A DNA stretch of 64,000 nucleotides from Tilletia caries (Eukaryota; Basidiomycota; Exobasidiomycetes; Tilletiales; Tilletiaceae), in NCBI GenBank assembly GCA_032718865.1, contig JALUTQ010000040.1:1178001-1242000 (forward strand), given 5' to 3'. Shown one piece after another: positions 34,239-44,500 of this stretch. Positions within the stretch are counted from its first letter, which is position 1, and every line of letters begins with the position of its first letter. Position numbers and translations under genes: made by a program. The notes beneath the pieces are model-generated. The model saw only the letters and a program-made list of their open reading frames with translations. It was not told the origin of the DNA and ran no database searches.

Positions 34239-35705
34239 ATGGCCGAGGGCGGTGATGGCGCGGCTTCTTCCGGCCCTTCCACTTCCACTGGTGGAGGTGG
34301 GGTTCTCGCTCCCCCCAATCTCCCTCCCACTTCTTCTTCTCCCTCCTCCACCCTCTCTTCTACCCAGCAGATCGTGTTCAGTTCTGAACAGTTCCAGCAG
34401 CTTTTCTCGTCCGCGCTCTGCGCATACAACAAGGACGCCGACAAGGACGAAGGCCCCTCCTTCCCTTCCTTCAAGATCGACCACTCCTCATCGATCGGTG
34501 CATACAAGCTCTGGTTCGGCTGCCCGCTCACGATCCCCGACGACCTCGTCCGTCTCTTCAACGCTGGCTCGAATCTTCCTCTCTCACTCCTCACAGTCGC
34601 CGCAATTCGCGACTTCGGTATCAACCAACGTCGCTCCTCCTTCCACTCCAAGATGTCCGGCAAGCTCCTGGACGAGTACAACTCCTGGCATCTCCGCGAC
34701 GAGTTTCTTCCCTTCCCCGAGTGGTCGCAGGCGATCCTCACCCTCATCCACCTCTTCCGTTCGGTCCGAGGCCCTCCGCCAGAGGACGAGGACATCGAGC
34801 AAGACCCGATCCACCAGCTGACGGAACACGTCCTCCACATCTCGACCCGGGTCAACAGCTACAACTGGCCGATCTTCCGGGAATACGACAAGCGCATCCG
34901 GCAGCTTCTCTGGGCCCCTCGTCCCAAGGGCGTCGGTATGCCGTTCAGTATCTGGACGATCCACGCGCAGACTCTGGACGACGCCGAGGTTCTTCTACAC
35001 GGTCGTTCCGGTGCCGCCGCCGATTACGGCGCGGTTCTCAACTCTGCCTGGGCTGCGGTCGTGTCAGCTCCTCCCTCGGACATTATCCGAGTTGGCAAGA
35101 GACTCGCCGACCTCACTCTTCCATCAGCTGCCAAGGTCTCTGCGAAGGACGACTCCTCATCCTCCAAGACCTCAACTTCTCACTCTCACACACCCAGCTC
35201 CTCCTCCAACAACAACTACGGCAGCAATGCCAATGGCAAGCGCAAGGCAGAAGATGACGGGCGATCTCAATCGCCCCAGTCGTCCTTTCGTGGCCCGCCA
35301 ACCGCTCCACCCCTCCCTCGCAGCCCAATGTTCTGCATCATCTGCCGCATTGTTACGGATCGGCACATCTGGTACCTCTGCCCCGGCCCGTACCCGCAAG
35401 ACCTCTACCCCAATCCTCCCGGTCAGCCTCGAGGTTGGACCCGTCGGGGTCAGTCCAAGGACCTTTGTGCCAAGTACAATGCCGGTGTCCCAGAGCCCGG
35501 TATGCTGTGCCTCCACGGCCACTACTGCTCCCAGTGTGGCCGCGACACTTGCCGAGCCATCGACCATGGCCCTCGCGAGAACACCGGTGCTCCCAGCTCC
35601 TCGGCCACAGTCACAGTTGCGCCCACTCCCAACACCACTTCCAACCCTGTCGGATTCTCCGGCGCCGGTGACGCTCCCACAGCGCCCCCGGCCAAAGACA
35701 ATTAG
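34239..35705 (+). CDS. Gag-like ORF of the DIRS-type element
   Basis: One open frame of 488 residues. The N-terminal ~35 residues are low complexity. A helical middle (about 45-290) resembles fungal retrotransposon capsid regions. It ends with a Cys/His-rich patch (FCIICRIV, then CLHGHYCSQCGRDTCRAIDH), which looks like a zinc-binding module. The TAG at 35703 overlaps the next frame, which is +1 relative to this one, as in elements that express the polymerase by frameshifting or re-initiation. The frame is undamaged, unlike the downstream ones. Confidence 0.7.
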   Translation: MAEGGDGAASSGPSTSTGGGGVLAPPNLPPTSSSPSSTLSSTQQIVFSSEQFQQLFSSALCAYNKDADKDEGPSFPSFKIDHSSSIGAYKLWFGCPLTIPDDLVRLFNAGSNLPLSLLTVAAIRDFGINQRRSSFHSKMSGKLLDEYNSWHLRDEFLPFPEWSQAILTLIHLFRSVRGPPPEDEDIEQDPIHQLTEHVLHISTRVNSYNWPIFREYDKRIRQLLWAPRPKGVGMPFSIWTIHAQTLDDAEVLLHGRSGAAADYGAVLNSAWAAVVSAPPSDIIRVGKRLADLTLPSAAKVSAKDDSSSSKTSTSHSHTPSSSSNNNYGSNANGKRKAEDDGRSQSPQSSFRGPPTAPPLPRSPMFCIICRIVTDRHIWYLCPGPYPQDLYPNPPGQPRGWTRRGQSKDLCAKYNAGVPEPGMLCLHGHYCSQCGRDTCRAIDHGPRENTGAPSSSATVTVAPTPNTTSNPVGFSGAGDAPTAPPAKDN

Positions 35706-37386
35706 AGACGCATTCACTTGCGTCTCAACCACCCTCCATGCAGATCACTTCCTTCATGCCATCGACTCCATGCCCCCTGCTCTCAGGGATGAATATGCAT
35801 ACATTCCCAACTCTATCACCAATGGCTTCTCAATGGGCCCTCTCTCTCTCCCTTCCTCAACTCACTTCCACAAGAACCATTACAAGGAGGACCGCCAATC
35901 ATCCATCGACAACTGGTTGTCGAAATCGCTTGATGCCGGGTTCATTGCTGGACCTTTCGACCCGGCACAGGTGGAGGCGGAGATTGGCCCGATCCACGCG
36001 TCACCGCTCCAGATCGTCGACAAGCACGATGCCAACGGTCGGATCATCAAGGAAAGGATCGTCTACGACGCTTCCTACCCCAAAGCCCGACCCGGCCGAC
36101 CACCACCCCCCATCCCTTCCATCAACTCCCAGATTCGGAAAGAGGACTACCCTTGCGAGTGGTTTACTGCGGTCGAGACAAAGATCTTGGTTATTACCTC
36201 TCCCTCTCCTGCTCCTTCCTCTTACCTCCTCCTCACGCACGCTTTGCTGGTTTCGACCTCAAAGACGCTTTCCAACAGCTCGGGAACTTGCCGTCTCAAC
36301 GACGCCTGTTCTGCATCAACGTCCTCGACCGCATTTACGTCTGGCTCGTCGGCATCTTCGGATTGACCTCGATCTGCGGTCTCTTTGGGGCGTGCTGCGA
36401 CGTAACTTGCTTCTTCCTCGAACTCCTCTTCCCCCCTTCTCCTCACCAAGCACTACGTCGACGACTTTCTCGTCGCCGACTTCGCCCCTCCATCTTCTCC
36501 TCACGCCGATCGGCCCTTCGATCTCATCCTACACGCGGTCCGCGAGTTCGGCTGGGAGGTCCATCCGGAGAAGTTCTTCTCCTGGACTCGGCAGTTCACC
36601 TTCCTTGGCTTCGAGTGGGACGCCGACTCTCGCTCCGCCACTCTCACTCAGAAGAAGCAAACCAAGTTCCTTGGCAAGCTAATCGCTCTCAACAACTCTC
36701 ACGACGTGTCCGAGAAGGAGGTGGCATCTTTGATCGGCTCCTGCCAACACGTTTGCGTTATCGCCACTCATCGACGCTCCAAGCTCAACGCCCTCTATCG
36801 CCTACGCAACTCGTTCATCGGCTCTCACTCTGCTACTCGTCGATATCTCGACACTGCCAGCAAACGCGAAGTTGTGGACTGGATCCACTTCTTCCAAGCC
36901 GGCCCAGTCACTTGCTCGCTCGATACTTCCTCTTCGTTCTTCCACACTCCGGTCTTCTCCGACGCCAGCGACTTCGCTCTCGGTGTCGTCCTCGGTTCCA
37001 AGGCCCTCTCCATCCCTCTACCCCCTGACTATTGCGACCGTCCCGACATCAACATCGGTGTCGGCGAGGCCTGGGCTTTCGAACTCGCTGTCCACGCCGC
37101 GATCGCTGCTGGCGCTCGCTCCTGCGTTCTTCTCGTCCACGTCGACAACCAGGGCGTGGTCTACGCCCTGCGTCGAGGAAGATCTCGCAACCAGCTCGTC
37201 AACGAGGTCATTGATCGCACCTCTGAGTACGCTCTCTCCTTCGACGTCGAGCTTTCGGTTCGTTACGTCAGGTCAGAAGACAACCCTGCAGACGCTCCGT
37301 CGAGGGGGGACTCTTCAGGATACGAGCCTCTCATCTTCCCATTCGATCGCCCTTGGGAGTCGATCCTGAACATTCGGTCATCATGA
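35706..37386 (+). pseudogene. Reverse transcriptase-RNase H of the DIRS-type element, frameshifted
   Basis: Reverse transcriptase motifs appear in order but in two frames: IHASPLQIVDKHDANGRI and IVYDAS (first frame), FAGFDLKDAFQQL and FGLTSICGLFG (second frame), then KHYVDDFLVAD and FLGFEWDADS back in the first frame. The YVDD box carries the catalytic aspartates. The RNase H part follows (VFSDASDFALGVVLG, GEAWAFELAVHAA, HVDNQGVVYALRRG, SEDNPADAPSRG). Shifts near 36200 and within a C-run near 36435 break the frame; the first could be an unspliced intron. DIRS elements use this enzyme to copy their RNA into circular DNA. Confidence 0.75.
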
Positions 37387-38932
37387 CCCAGCCTCCTTCT
37401 CTTTCACGTCGGCGCTCTTCTTCTTTTCCGGTCGAGACCTCTTCTCTCTCCTCTTCTTCATTGCTTTCTCAACCTCTCAGCTCTCTTTCTCTTCGTCGGT
37501 CCTTTGAGCGCACGCAACCTTCTTATTCCTCTACTCCCCTCTCTTCGTCAACTTCGGTTCTCGCTTCCACTTCCAGATCCTCAATCTCTTCTTCATTCCA
37601 GGCCTCTACTTCAACTGTTCTCCACCCTTCCCTCAATCAATCCACAACGCTTCGTACCTCTTCATCTTCCCCTGCGCTCCGTCGCGTGCGTGGCTCCGGC
37701 AACGCTACTCGTGCTCGGGAGCACGCCGTTGCTACCTTTGGCTCTCTCGACTCCTTCTCCATCGGCTCATCCGACATGGTCGCCAATATCTGGGCCACCC
37801 TCTCTGAGGACGACGTTCCAACTGCCGATCTCTCTGGCGAGGAAGCCGACAGGATGCCTCGTTCGGAAGCCCTTCCCCGTCTCTCTCCTGCTCGGCACGT
37901 CGTTCGCGCGGTCTTCGGCTCTCTGGACGACGACGCCATCGATCGACTGAGGGAGTTCCAGCTCCAACGGGTCAAGAAGTCGACGCAAGCCCAATACGCA
38001 GGCTTCGTCGTCAACTTCCTGCTCTGGGCTGACGACTTGGACATCCCTCTCCACCTCCGTTTCCCAACTCCAGACAACCTCCTCCTTCTCTTCTTCTCCT
38101 CGATCTCCCCCCTACTACGCCGAGGCGACCCTCAACAAGTTCGTGTCCGGACTCAAGCTGTGGCACGCGATTCATGGTCTCCCTTGGAGCCTTGATCGCG
38201 TCCAGGGTCGAACTATCCGCCAGGCCTTCAAGAACATCTCCCTCGACCCCCTCAACCTCCGTCGACCTATCCGTATCGACGACTTCAAGGCTATGCGCGC
38301 CCACATGGATCCTCATGATCCGGGCGACGCCGCTATCTACGCCTGCGTCCTGTTCGCGATGTGGTCGATGTCCCGACATGGCGAGCTTACTGTCCGCACA
38401 GGATCAGACCCTCCTTCTCGCCGCGCTCGACATGGTGACTTCAAGCCCATCCAGGACACTCCTGATGGCCCCATCAACTCATATCTACTCCACATCCCCT
38501 CCGACAAGACTCATGCTCGTGCCGGTTTTTGACCGGGTCGCTTCTGCCCAGCCCAACAACCTTCCCATCTGCCCCGTTACTGCCGTCCGCTGGCATCTTC
38601 ACGTCAACAGCTCTGTCCCTAAGGACGCTGGTGCCTTCGCCTATCGAGGAAAGCTTGGAAAACTCTACGAGTTGACCAGCTCCCATTTCGGCAAGACTAT
38701 CAACGACTGGCTCCGCAAAGGTGGTCGCCCCCCCATCCAAGGACACTCCTTCCGCATCGGTGGTGCGACTCTTCTCCATGCCAACGGCATCTCCATCGCT
38801 GACATCAAGCACCTTGGAGGATGTTAATCCGATGTCGCCATCCAGTACATCCGGGACATTCATCTCAAGCACGCCGAGTTAACCTCCAACCTCAACGTCG
38901 ACATTCTCCACCGTCCCCTCTTCGACTCTTGA
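37383..38932 (+). pseudogene. Tyrosine recombinase of the DIRS-type element, frameshifted
   Basis: It begins with a Ser-rich region (37383 onward). The core-binding part contains FQLQRVKKSTQAQYAGFVVN and, after a frameshift near 38115, FVSGLKLWHAIHG. Catalytic boxes: SMSRHGELTV (first Arg), HSFRIGGATLLHANG (His-x-x-Arg) and VAIQYIRDIH (candidate Tyr). A second shift near 38525 and a TAA at 38826 just after LGGC interrupt it. DIRS elements use this enzyme instead of an integrase. In this copy it cannot be made as one protein. Confidence 0.75.
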
Positions 38933-39366
38933 CTCTCCTACCTCTTCTCTCTGCTTCTCAACTTCTCCTCTCTTCAACTTCTCCTCTCTTCTCTTTCCAC
39001 CTCTCTTCTCATACCTTTTCTACTTCTCTTCTCTTGCTCTTCCTCACTCCGCCTTTAATTCCACACACTTTTACGATGTTCCTGTCCTTGTTGGTGCCTC
39101 CAACGCTCGCTAGCGGGTCTCGTCTTCGACGCTCGAGCTTGACGCTTACCGTCCTTCGGACAGGCGGGATGGCCAGCCCCCGCTGCTGCGTCCAGACTGC
39201 GAGCCCCTACCAGCGTTCCGAGCATCCTATTGCTCTAAGGCACAACAAAGACACACTCCACGTGCGTCTGGGTCTCATTTAGCAGAAAGTTACTGAGTTT
39301 CTCCTCTAAACAAGTCTCACTTCTCTTTCATGAACATAATCACTCCTAAACGCAGCGAGTGTGGCC

Positions 39367-39388
39367 TGGGGGGGCTGGCCCCCCCAGC
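39367..39388. repeat. Perfect G/C hairpin
   Basis: CTGGGGGGG and CCCCCCCAG form a 9-bp stem around a 4-nt CTGG loop, 24 bp before the right inverted terminal repeat of the DIRS-type element. It may be an element-end structure; inference. Confidence 0.5.
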
Positions 39389-39616
39389 CGATTTTCGCGA
39401 CACGGTGTTGCACCCTAGTTTTTTTGAGAGGTAGCTGGGGAGGTTGAGTGTCGCGTCAACGCGATCGCGTATGACCGCTTACCATCTCGACAAGAAGCGA
39501 CTGCAGCACCTGCCTGACCGCGGACCCCCGGATCAAAGGTGACGCTAAAGGCGTACGTGAGGCACGCTCTCTTCATGCATGCTGCTGATCGCTGATTGCT
39601 GAGAGGGCCTTCCCTT

Positions 39617-39704
39617 GGAAAAATTTGTCAAACAGCCCCAATCCTGAGGCGAAATTGCCAAACAGCCCCAATTTGAAAACAATTGCCAAACAGCCCCAAT
39701 TTGA
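39617..39704 (+). repeat. About 29-bp tandem repeat, copy A of a shared 57-bp block
   Basis: Three tandem units share the core CAAACAGCCCCAAT. The first 57 bp (39617-39673) are identical to 47008-47064, in the same orientation. It lies 87 bp before the MULE start codon and may belong to a transposon end. Confidence 0.75.
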
Positions 39705-39790
39705 CTGGTCCTGCGCTGGATGTTGACTTTTATCTCTTTGAGTGAACCCCATCAACCCACCTCCCGACGCCACACACGCCACACATCAGC

Positions 39791-42216
39791 ATGAGCAGCC
39801 AAAAAAACATCCCCACCCTTCAGCTTAAGCAGGAGTTCGACTCCGTCGCCGCCTTCAAGCTGCAGGTGCGTGCAGTTGCTGCCGCAGAGGGTTGGAATGC
39901 TAAGTATCACAAATCCGAGGCCAGCTACACCATCATGCGTTGTCACCATGACGACTGCACCTTTCGCGTCCGGGCAAAGACCACCAATGGCACGGTCAAA
40001 ATCACCCGCCTCGTACCTGCTCACACTTGTCTGGGTGTCGTGAAAGAGGGTAGTAAGGCTTCCAATGGTAATCATCACCTTGTTGTGGCTAAGGTTAGTA
40101 TGTTGTTTTTGCTTGTGCCTATGCCCTATTGTCTCTTAAGTCATGATCTGCAGCTGGGCATGCATGTTGACATTTTATTTCTATGTGCTGCATCTATGTG
40201 TTTACAGGTTACAGAAACCATGGTCGTCACTGCCCAGTCTTCCGGCAAAGCAATGCAAGCCCAGCTCAAGCACTCTCTCGGGCACGAGGCCAATGTGCAT
40301 GCATTATACAAGGCTAAACGAAAAATAATGGGCGCTTCCCTGGGTGACGAGGTGGCGAGCTTTCGTCGCGTGCCCGCCTATGTGGACGCCTTGATCGCTG
40401 CGGACAAATACACGCATGCGGTCTACGAGGCGCCTAATAATCAATTCGAGCGACTATTCGTCTGCCCTGGTGCCTCGCGGCACGCCTGGGGTTATTGTCG
40501 TCGCTGGGTGGCAGTGGACGCCACCTTCATGAAAAACAAATACACGATGAGGCTCCATCTAGCCGCGACTATGGACGGCACCGGCTCACTCATCGTGCTC
40601 GCCTGGGCTCTCACCCCGGGGGAAACTACGGAAAATTGGACCTGGTTTATGAAGCACCTTCGAACCTCTCTCCACGGCCTGAACGACTTCGGCACGTGCA
40701 TCGTCAGCGACCGCAATGCGGCTTTGCTTGGGGCCCTCGAGGATGCTGTCCCTGCGGCGAAGGCGACATACTGCTGCTTTCACATCGCCAAAAATATTAA
40801 AGAAAATCACCATTCCGCCGCCGCAGTGCGCCTCTTCTGGAAGATGGTGTACTGCCGGACGAAGGCTCAGTTCGATGGCCACATGGACAGCCTAAAGGTG
40901 CTCGACGAGGAGGGTCAAAAATACATCGCTGCCATCGACGCCACAAAGTGGGCGACGCATGCGGTCTCAGGGCGACGCTTCGGCCATGTCACCTCCAACC
41001 TAGCGGAAATTGCCAATGCAATGCTGCTCGAGGCACGAGCTCTGCCTCCGCTCGCGTGCCTCGACTACATATACCGCCATCAAATGGAAAAGTTCTTTTT
41101 CCGTCGGGCGGAGGCGATCAAGTGCGGCTCGCCGATCGTCCCTGCCGAGTACTCGAGGCTCCAAAAGACGATTCAGGAGGCGCAAAAAATGACAGCAATC
41201 TGCAGTGACAGGACCAGTGGCTGTGTGACCTCGCAAGAGGGAACGCAGTATGTGGTCAAGCTGCCTTCCGATCCAGTGGACGTCGGAAAATGCGACTGCA
41301 AACAATACCAGGCCCTGCTTCGCCCCTGCAAGCACGCAGTCGCCCTGCTGCAGAAGCTCAAGGTCTCCCTGGCGCCCTATTACCACGGCTATTATACCAC
41401 TGATTCTTGGAAAAAAATGTATGCACAGTCCTACCCTACCATCACAGGAGAAATGGCCCTCCCAATCTCTTTGTCAATCCTCCGAATAGGTACAGCTATT
41501 GGGCAAGATTGGGATTTGTCAATACCTTAAGGGTATTGTTGTACCTATTGCAGGTTCAGGGATTTTGGACCTATTTTAGCGCGGAAGACCACCAGACGAG
41601 TCTCACCTCACCCGTGTTTGGAGTATCTTCGACGCGACGACGCGTCAAGTCACGTGCTCAGTCCTGACCTTACAGATGCTCGGGCCCAAACGCGGCAGGA
41701 TCACCGCGGGCATAGGCCCATTGAATTACGCTTGCCTGATATACTCTCCTCGCGGAATGGCAGGGCGGGGGTGGCGCACTCATCGTGTGGCCACGCTCCC
41801 AGCGTCAGCATCCTCCGCGAGCCGGGGCAGGTGTCCAGACGACCGCCACCCATCCAGATCGCCTCCAGAAAAGGGTAGCGGGTTGGGATTGAGACTCTGA
41901 AACTTTTTAGCGTCAAAACCAAGTTTCAATTTAAAGGGATTGGGATTTTACAACAGCTTGTCAGGCGTATCTCTCATTGACAAGGCTATTGGACCCCCCC
42001 CCCAATAGCATAGCTGTTGTATAGCTATTGCTCTAAACAATCCTAACCCCCTTTCTCCTGTGCATCAGCATCACCAACCTCGAGGACAGCGACCTGCATG
42101 CCCCCGCATTTAAGCGCAAGCGCGGCCGGCCACAAGTCGAGCGCAAGGAGAAGGGACAAGGGCCTTCCTCCAGGCACTGCAGCTTCTATGTGGTGGAGGG
42201 TGGTGATGTGGCCTAG
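39791..42216 (+). CDS. Mutator-like (MULE) transposase, C-terminal tail separated
   Basis: The main frame 39791-41530 encodes 579 residues. It has an N-terminal FAR1/WRKY-GCM1-type zinc domain (CHHDDCTFRVRAK, HTC), an MULE core (WVAVDATFMKNKYTMRLHLA, CIVSDRNAALLGA, CCFHIAKNIKENH) and a SWIM zinc finger (CDCKQYQALLRPCKHAVALL). A 114-nt segment (40094-40207) has intron borders and is in frame without stops, so it may be spliced. After 41460 the frame degenerates and stops, but 42070-42216 encodes the expected basic MULE tail (ITNLEDSDLHAPAFKRKRGRP). The DNA between looks like an insertion or large intron. MULE transposases cut and paste DNA in the nucleus. Confidence 0.8.
41480..42060. mobile_element. 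Probable insertion within the MULE gene
   Basis: About 0.58 kb of non-coding DNA separates the MULE core from its C-terminal tail. Both ends carry related motifs in opposite orientation (ACAGCTATTGGG near 41492-41503 and the complement of AGCTATGCTATTGGGG near 42000-42015, plus TTGTCAAT on each inner side) and a C-run at 41995-42004. This suggests a diverged inverted-repeat element; edges are approximate. Confidence 0.4.
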
Positions 42217-43376
42217 ACCACAGCCATGTGGCCCACCCCACATGTGGTCTCACCGTAAAAAAACCAACGCCTCCAGCCTGCTCCCATCCTCTAACTTCGA
42301 TCAGCATCAGGATTGTCTGCTTCCCAGAGACCAGACTGCTTCCACAAGCCGCCTCCTTTCAAGTGGCAGGTCTATCTGGCTTGCGTTGCGCTCTGCTGTG
42401 CTGCAGCCGTACTCATTACTGATCATTTCACCGGAGGAAGGGCGGAAGAGCCTCCTTGACTTTTCACCGCACAGGCATAGCTGACACTCTGGCAGCTCTT
42501 TCTTTGCTCCTCATCAAGATACTGATTCCCTCCTTTCATGCTCTGCTAGCTTCTGCTGATGCTCTTGCTGACACTTCTACCGTTTTTGAATCTTTGCTTT
42601 GATCTCTCTATAGTCTCTCTCCCTCCCTTGCGCTCTCTTACTCTTTCAGCTCTCTGTCTTCCAGACGATTCATCGCTCTCCTCGGTCCGGGTCGCTCGAT
42701 TCTCGATTCTCGACGGCGCAAGCACAAGATGTAATGAAGGACCTGTATGCGTGACCAAGCGTCTGTGTCTGAGGAATTGGGACTTGAGAGATTGATTGGA
42801 ACAGCTTAGCGGATGATGTACGCTGAATTTTTCACCTGTTTCATTCTTACAGCAGCAGTCATCTGTACAATACGAAACCAGCAATATAAATACCGGGACA
42901 GGACGTCGTCGCAGCAGCCAGCAAGGTGGGTGGACCGAGTGATCGACTGATCACCCTCAAGGTCTGTCTGTCTGACTTCCTCTCTCTTTTTTCTATCTGC
43001 AGCCAGCGGAACCACGCCAGTCTCCACGGCCCAGTGCCCACAGCTGTTCTCCGGTCCCCTTTCCATCGACCCCTTTCCATCGAGATAGGGATAGGTCATC
43101 AATCAGAAGCGTTGCGTTAGGATAGAGATAGAGCGGAAATCGATTCAAGAGGATACAAATAATGTGACAGCGGATGGGGTAGGAGTAAAGTAAACAATCC
43201 AAGGACAAATATGATACAAAAATGTACAGATAACAGGGGCGAGCGCGAACGAGACTCGAGACAGTCAGAATCAGGAAGCCTGAGAGAGACAGAGAGCGAC
43301 CGAGAGAGTGAGTGCGGGACGAGAGTAGAGTGAGAGCGAGTGGGTTATGGAAACTTGGGGAGGGAGGGGTTACACT
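42217..43376. other. Gap between the MULE and Crypton genes
   Basis: A 1.16-kb stretch with pyrimidine-rich tracts and small tandem fragments (CCCTTTCCATCGA twice near 43058-43083). No coding or RNA gene is recognised. Confidence 0.5.
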
Positions 43377-44466
43377 TCACAACAATGATACTTCGTCCAA
43401 ACTTGAGATGTGTTTTTGGACCCAGTCCACGCTCTTGTTGAGAATTTTCCTACGACGCTCCAGCTCCATCGCAGCCGCCTTGCCTTCAACCCTTCTGTGC
43501 TTGGAAAGCTTCCCCACAGCGTCCCAGAGTCGCTTCCTGTTGGAAAAGAACTTCCGCTCCGTGGGGCTGGGTCTCCACCTCGCCCCGTAGAGGCGCTCGA
43601 GCTCTTTGACGGAAGCACAGCCGTTCACGCCGACGTCCCATTCCATCCAGACCTCAGCGATTGTCGAAAGACTTCGACTGAGCTGGTAGATGGGCACGGA
43701 TGGGACAGAGTGTGGCGGGGGTGGCAGTGTCCCAGGGAGCGCGGGAAGGGCAAACGTTGGGTCCGAAAAAGGAGCCGATGCTGAGCTTGTGGCCGAAACC
43801 GTTGACAGAACCATTTGCAGCTGGTAATATTAAGTATGCACGATGGGTCAGCACTTGCTCGGGAAAAGCGAACAACGGACGGGAAGAGATTCAGGATTGA
43901 GAGGGTTCGAGAGCCAAGAGCTCCAAAGAGCTGAGCTGCAGCACGTGCACCGCAACAGAGAACCGGGAGACTTGCATGCGCGTGCACAGTCGTCCAACCT
44001 CTAGAGTCCGGCAGACCCTTCCCTCCTGATCCTAGCCTGCCGCTCAATCTGCTGCTTGCAGCTCGACCGTGTGCGCGCAGCGCGCAGCGCGGACTGCGAG
44101 CAGAGACTGAGAGCAGACCGAGAGCCAGGGGCCGGGGTCGGGAGATAACGAACGGAGGAAAGGAGAAGGGAGGAACAGGAACATGAAAGGAGATAAGGAG
44201 CGGGGAGCGGACTCACATCTTCTTCACCTTCGCGCTCGTCATAGTCGCAATCTATTGGCTGATGATGAAGGCGAAGACAGGACGGGAGAAAGATGTCAGA
44301 TGTGTGAGACTGGAAGGCCACAGCAGCCAGAGAGAGAGATGTGTTGTACTTACTGTGCCCAGGCCCGACAGACTGCTGCTGCTTTCCGGCAGGGCAAGAG
44401 GAAGAGGCCGAGGCCGCTGCTGATGGGATGACTGCTGCTGGGATGACTGCCGCTGCTGCTGGGATG

Positions 44467-44500
<34 letters not shown>

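Larger units (their letters stand above)
33244..39437 (+). mobile_element. Decayed DIRS-type retrotransposon with inverted terminal repeats
   Basis: The stretch carries a gag-like ORF, a reverse transcriptase/RNase H region and a tyrosine recombinase in the same direction, the order known for DIRS elements. A roughly 27-bp sequence at 33244-33270 (CAGCT.CCTCTCA(7)CTAGGGTG) recurs inverted at 39412-39437 with one A fewer, and fits as the inverted terminal repeats. A 315-bp MITE (33528-33842) sits in the 5' part. The enzyme frames contain frameshifts and a stop codon, so this copy is probably dead. Confidence 0.75.
38933..39790. other. 3' region of the DIRS-type element and MULE leader
   Basis: Holds a pyrimidine-rich tail, a strong hairpin (39367-39388), the right inverted terminal repeat (39412-39437) and a short tandem repeat (39617-39704) before the MULE ORF. 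No gene is seen. Confidence 0.5.
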
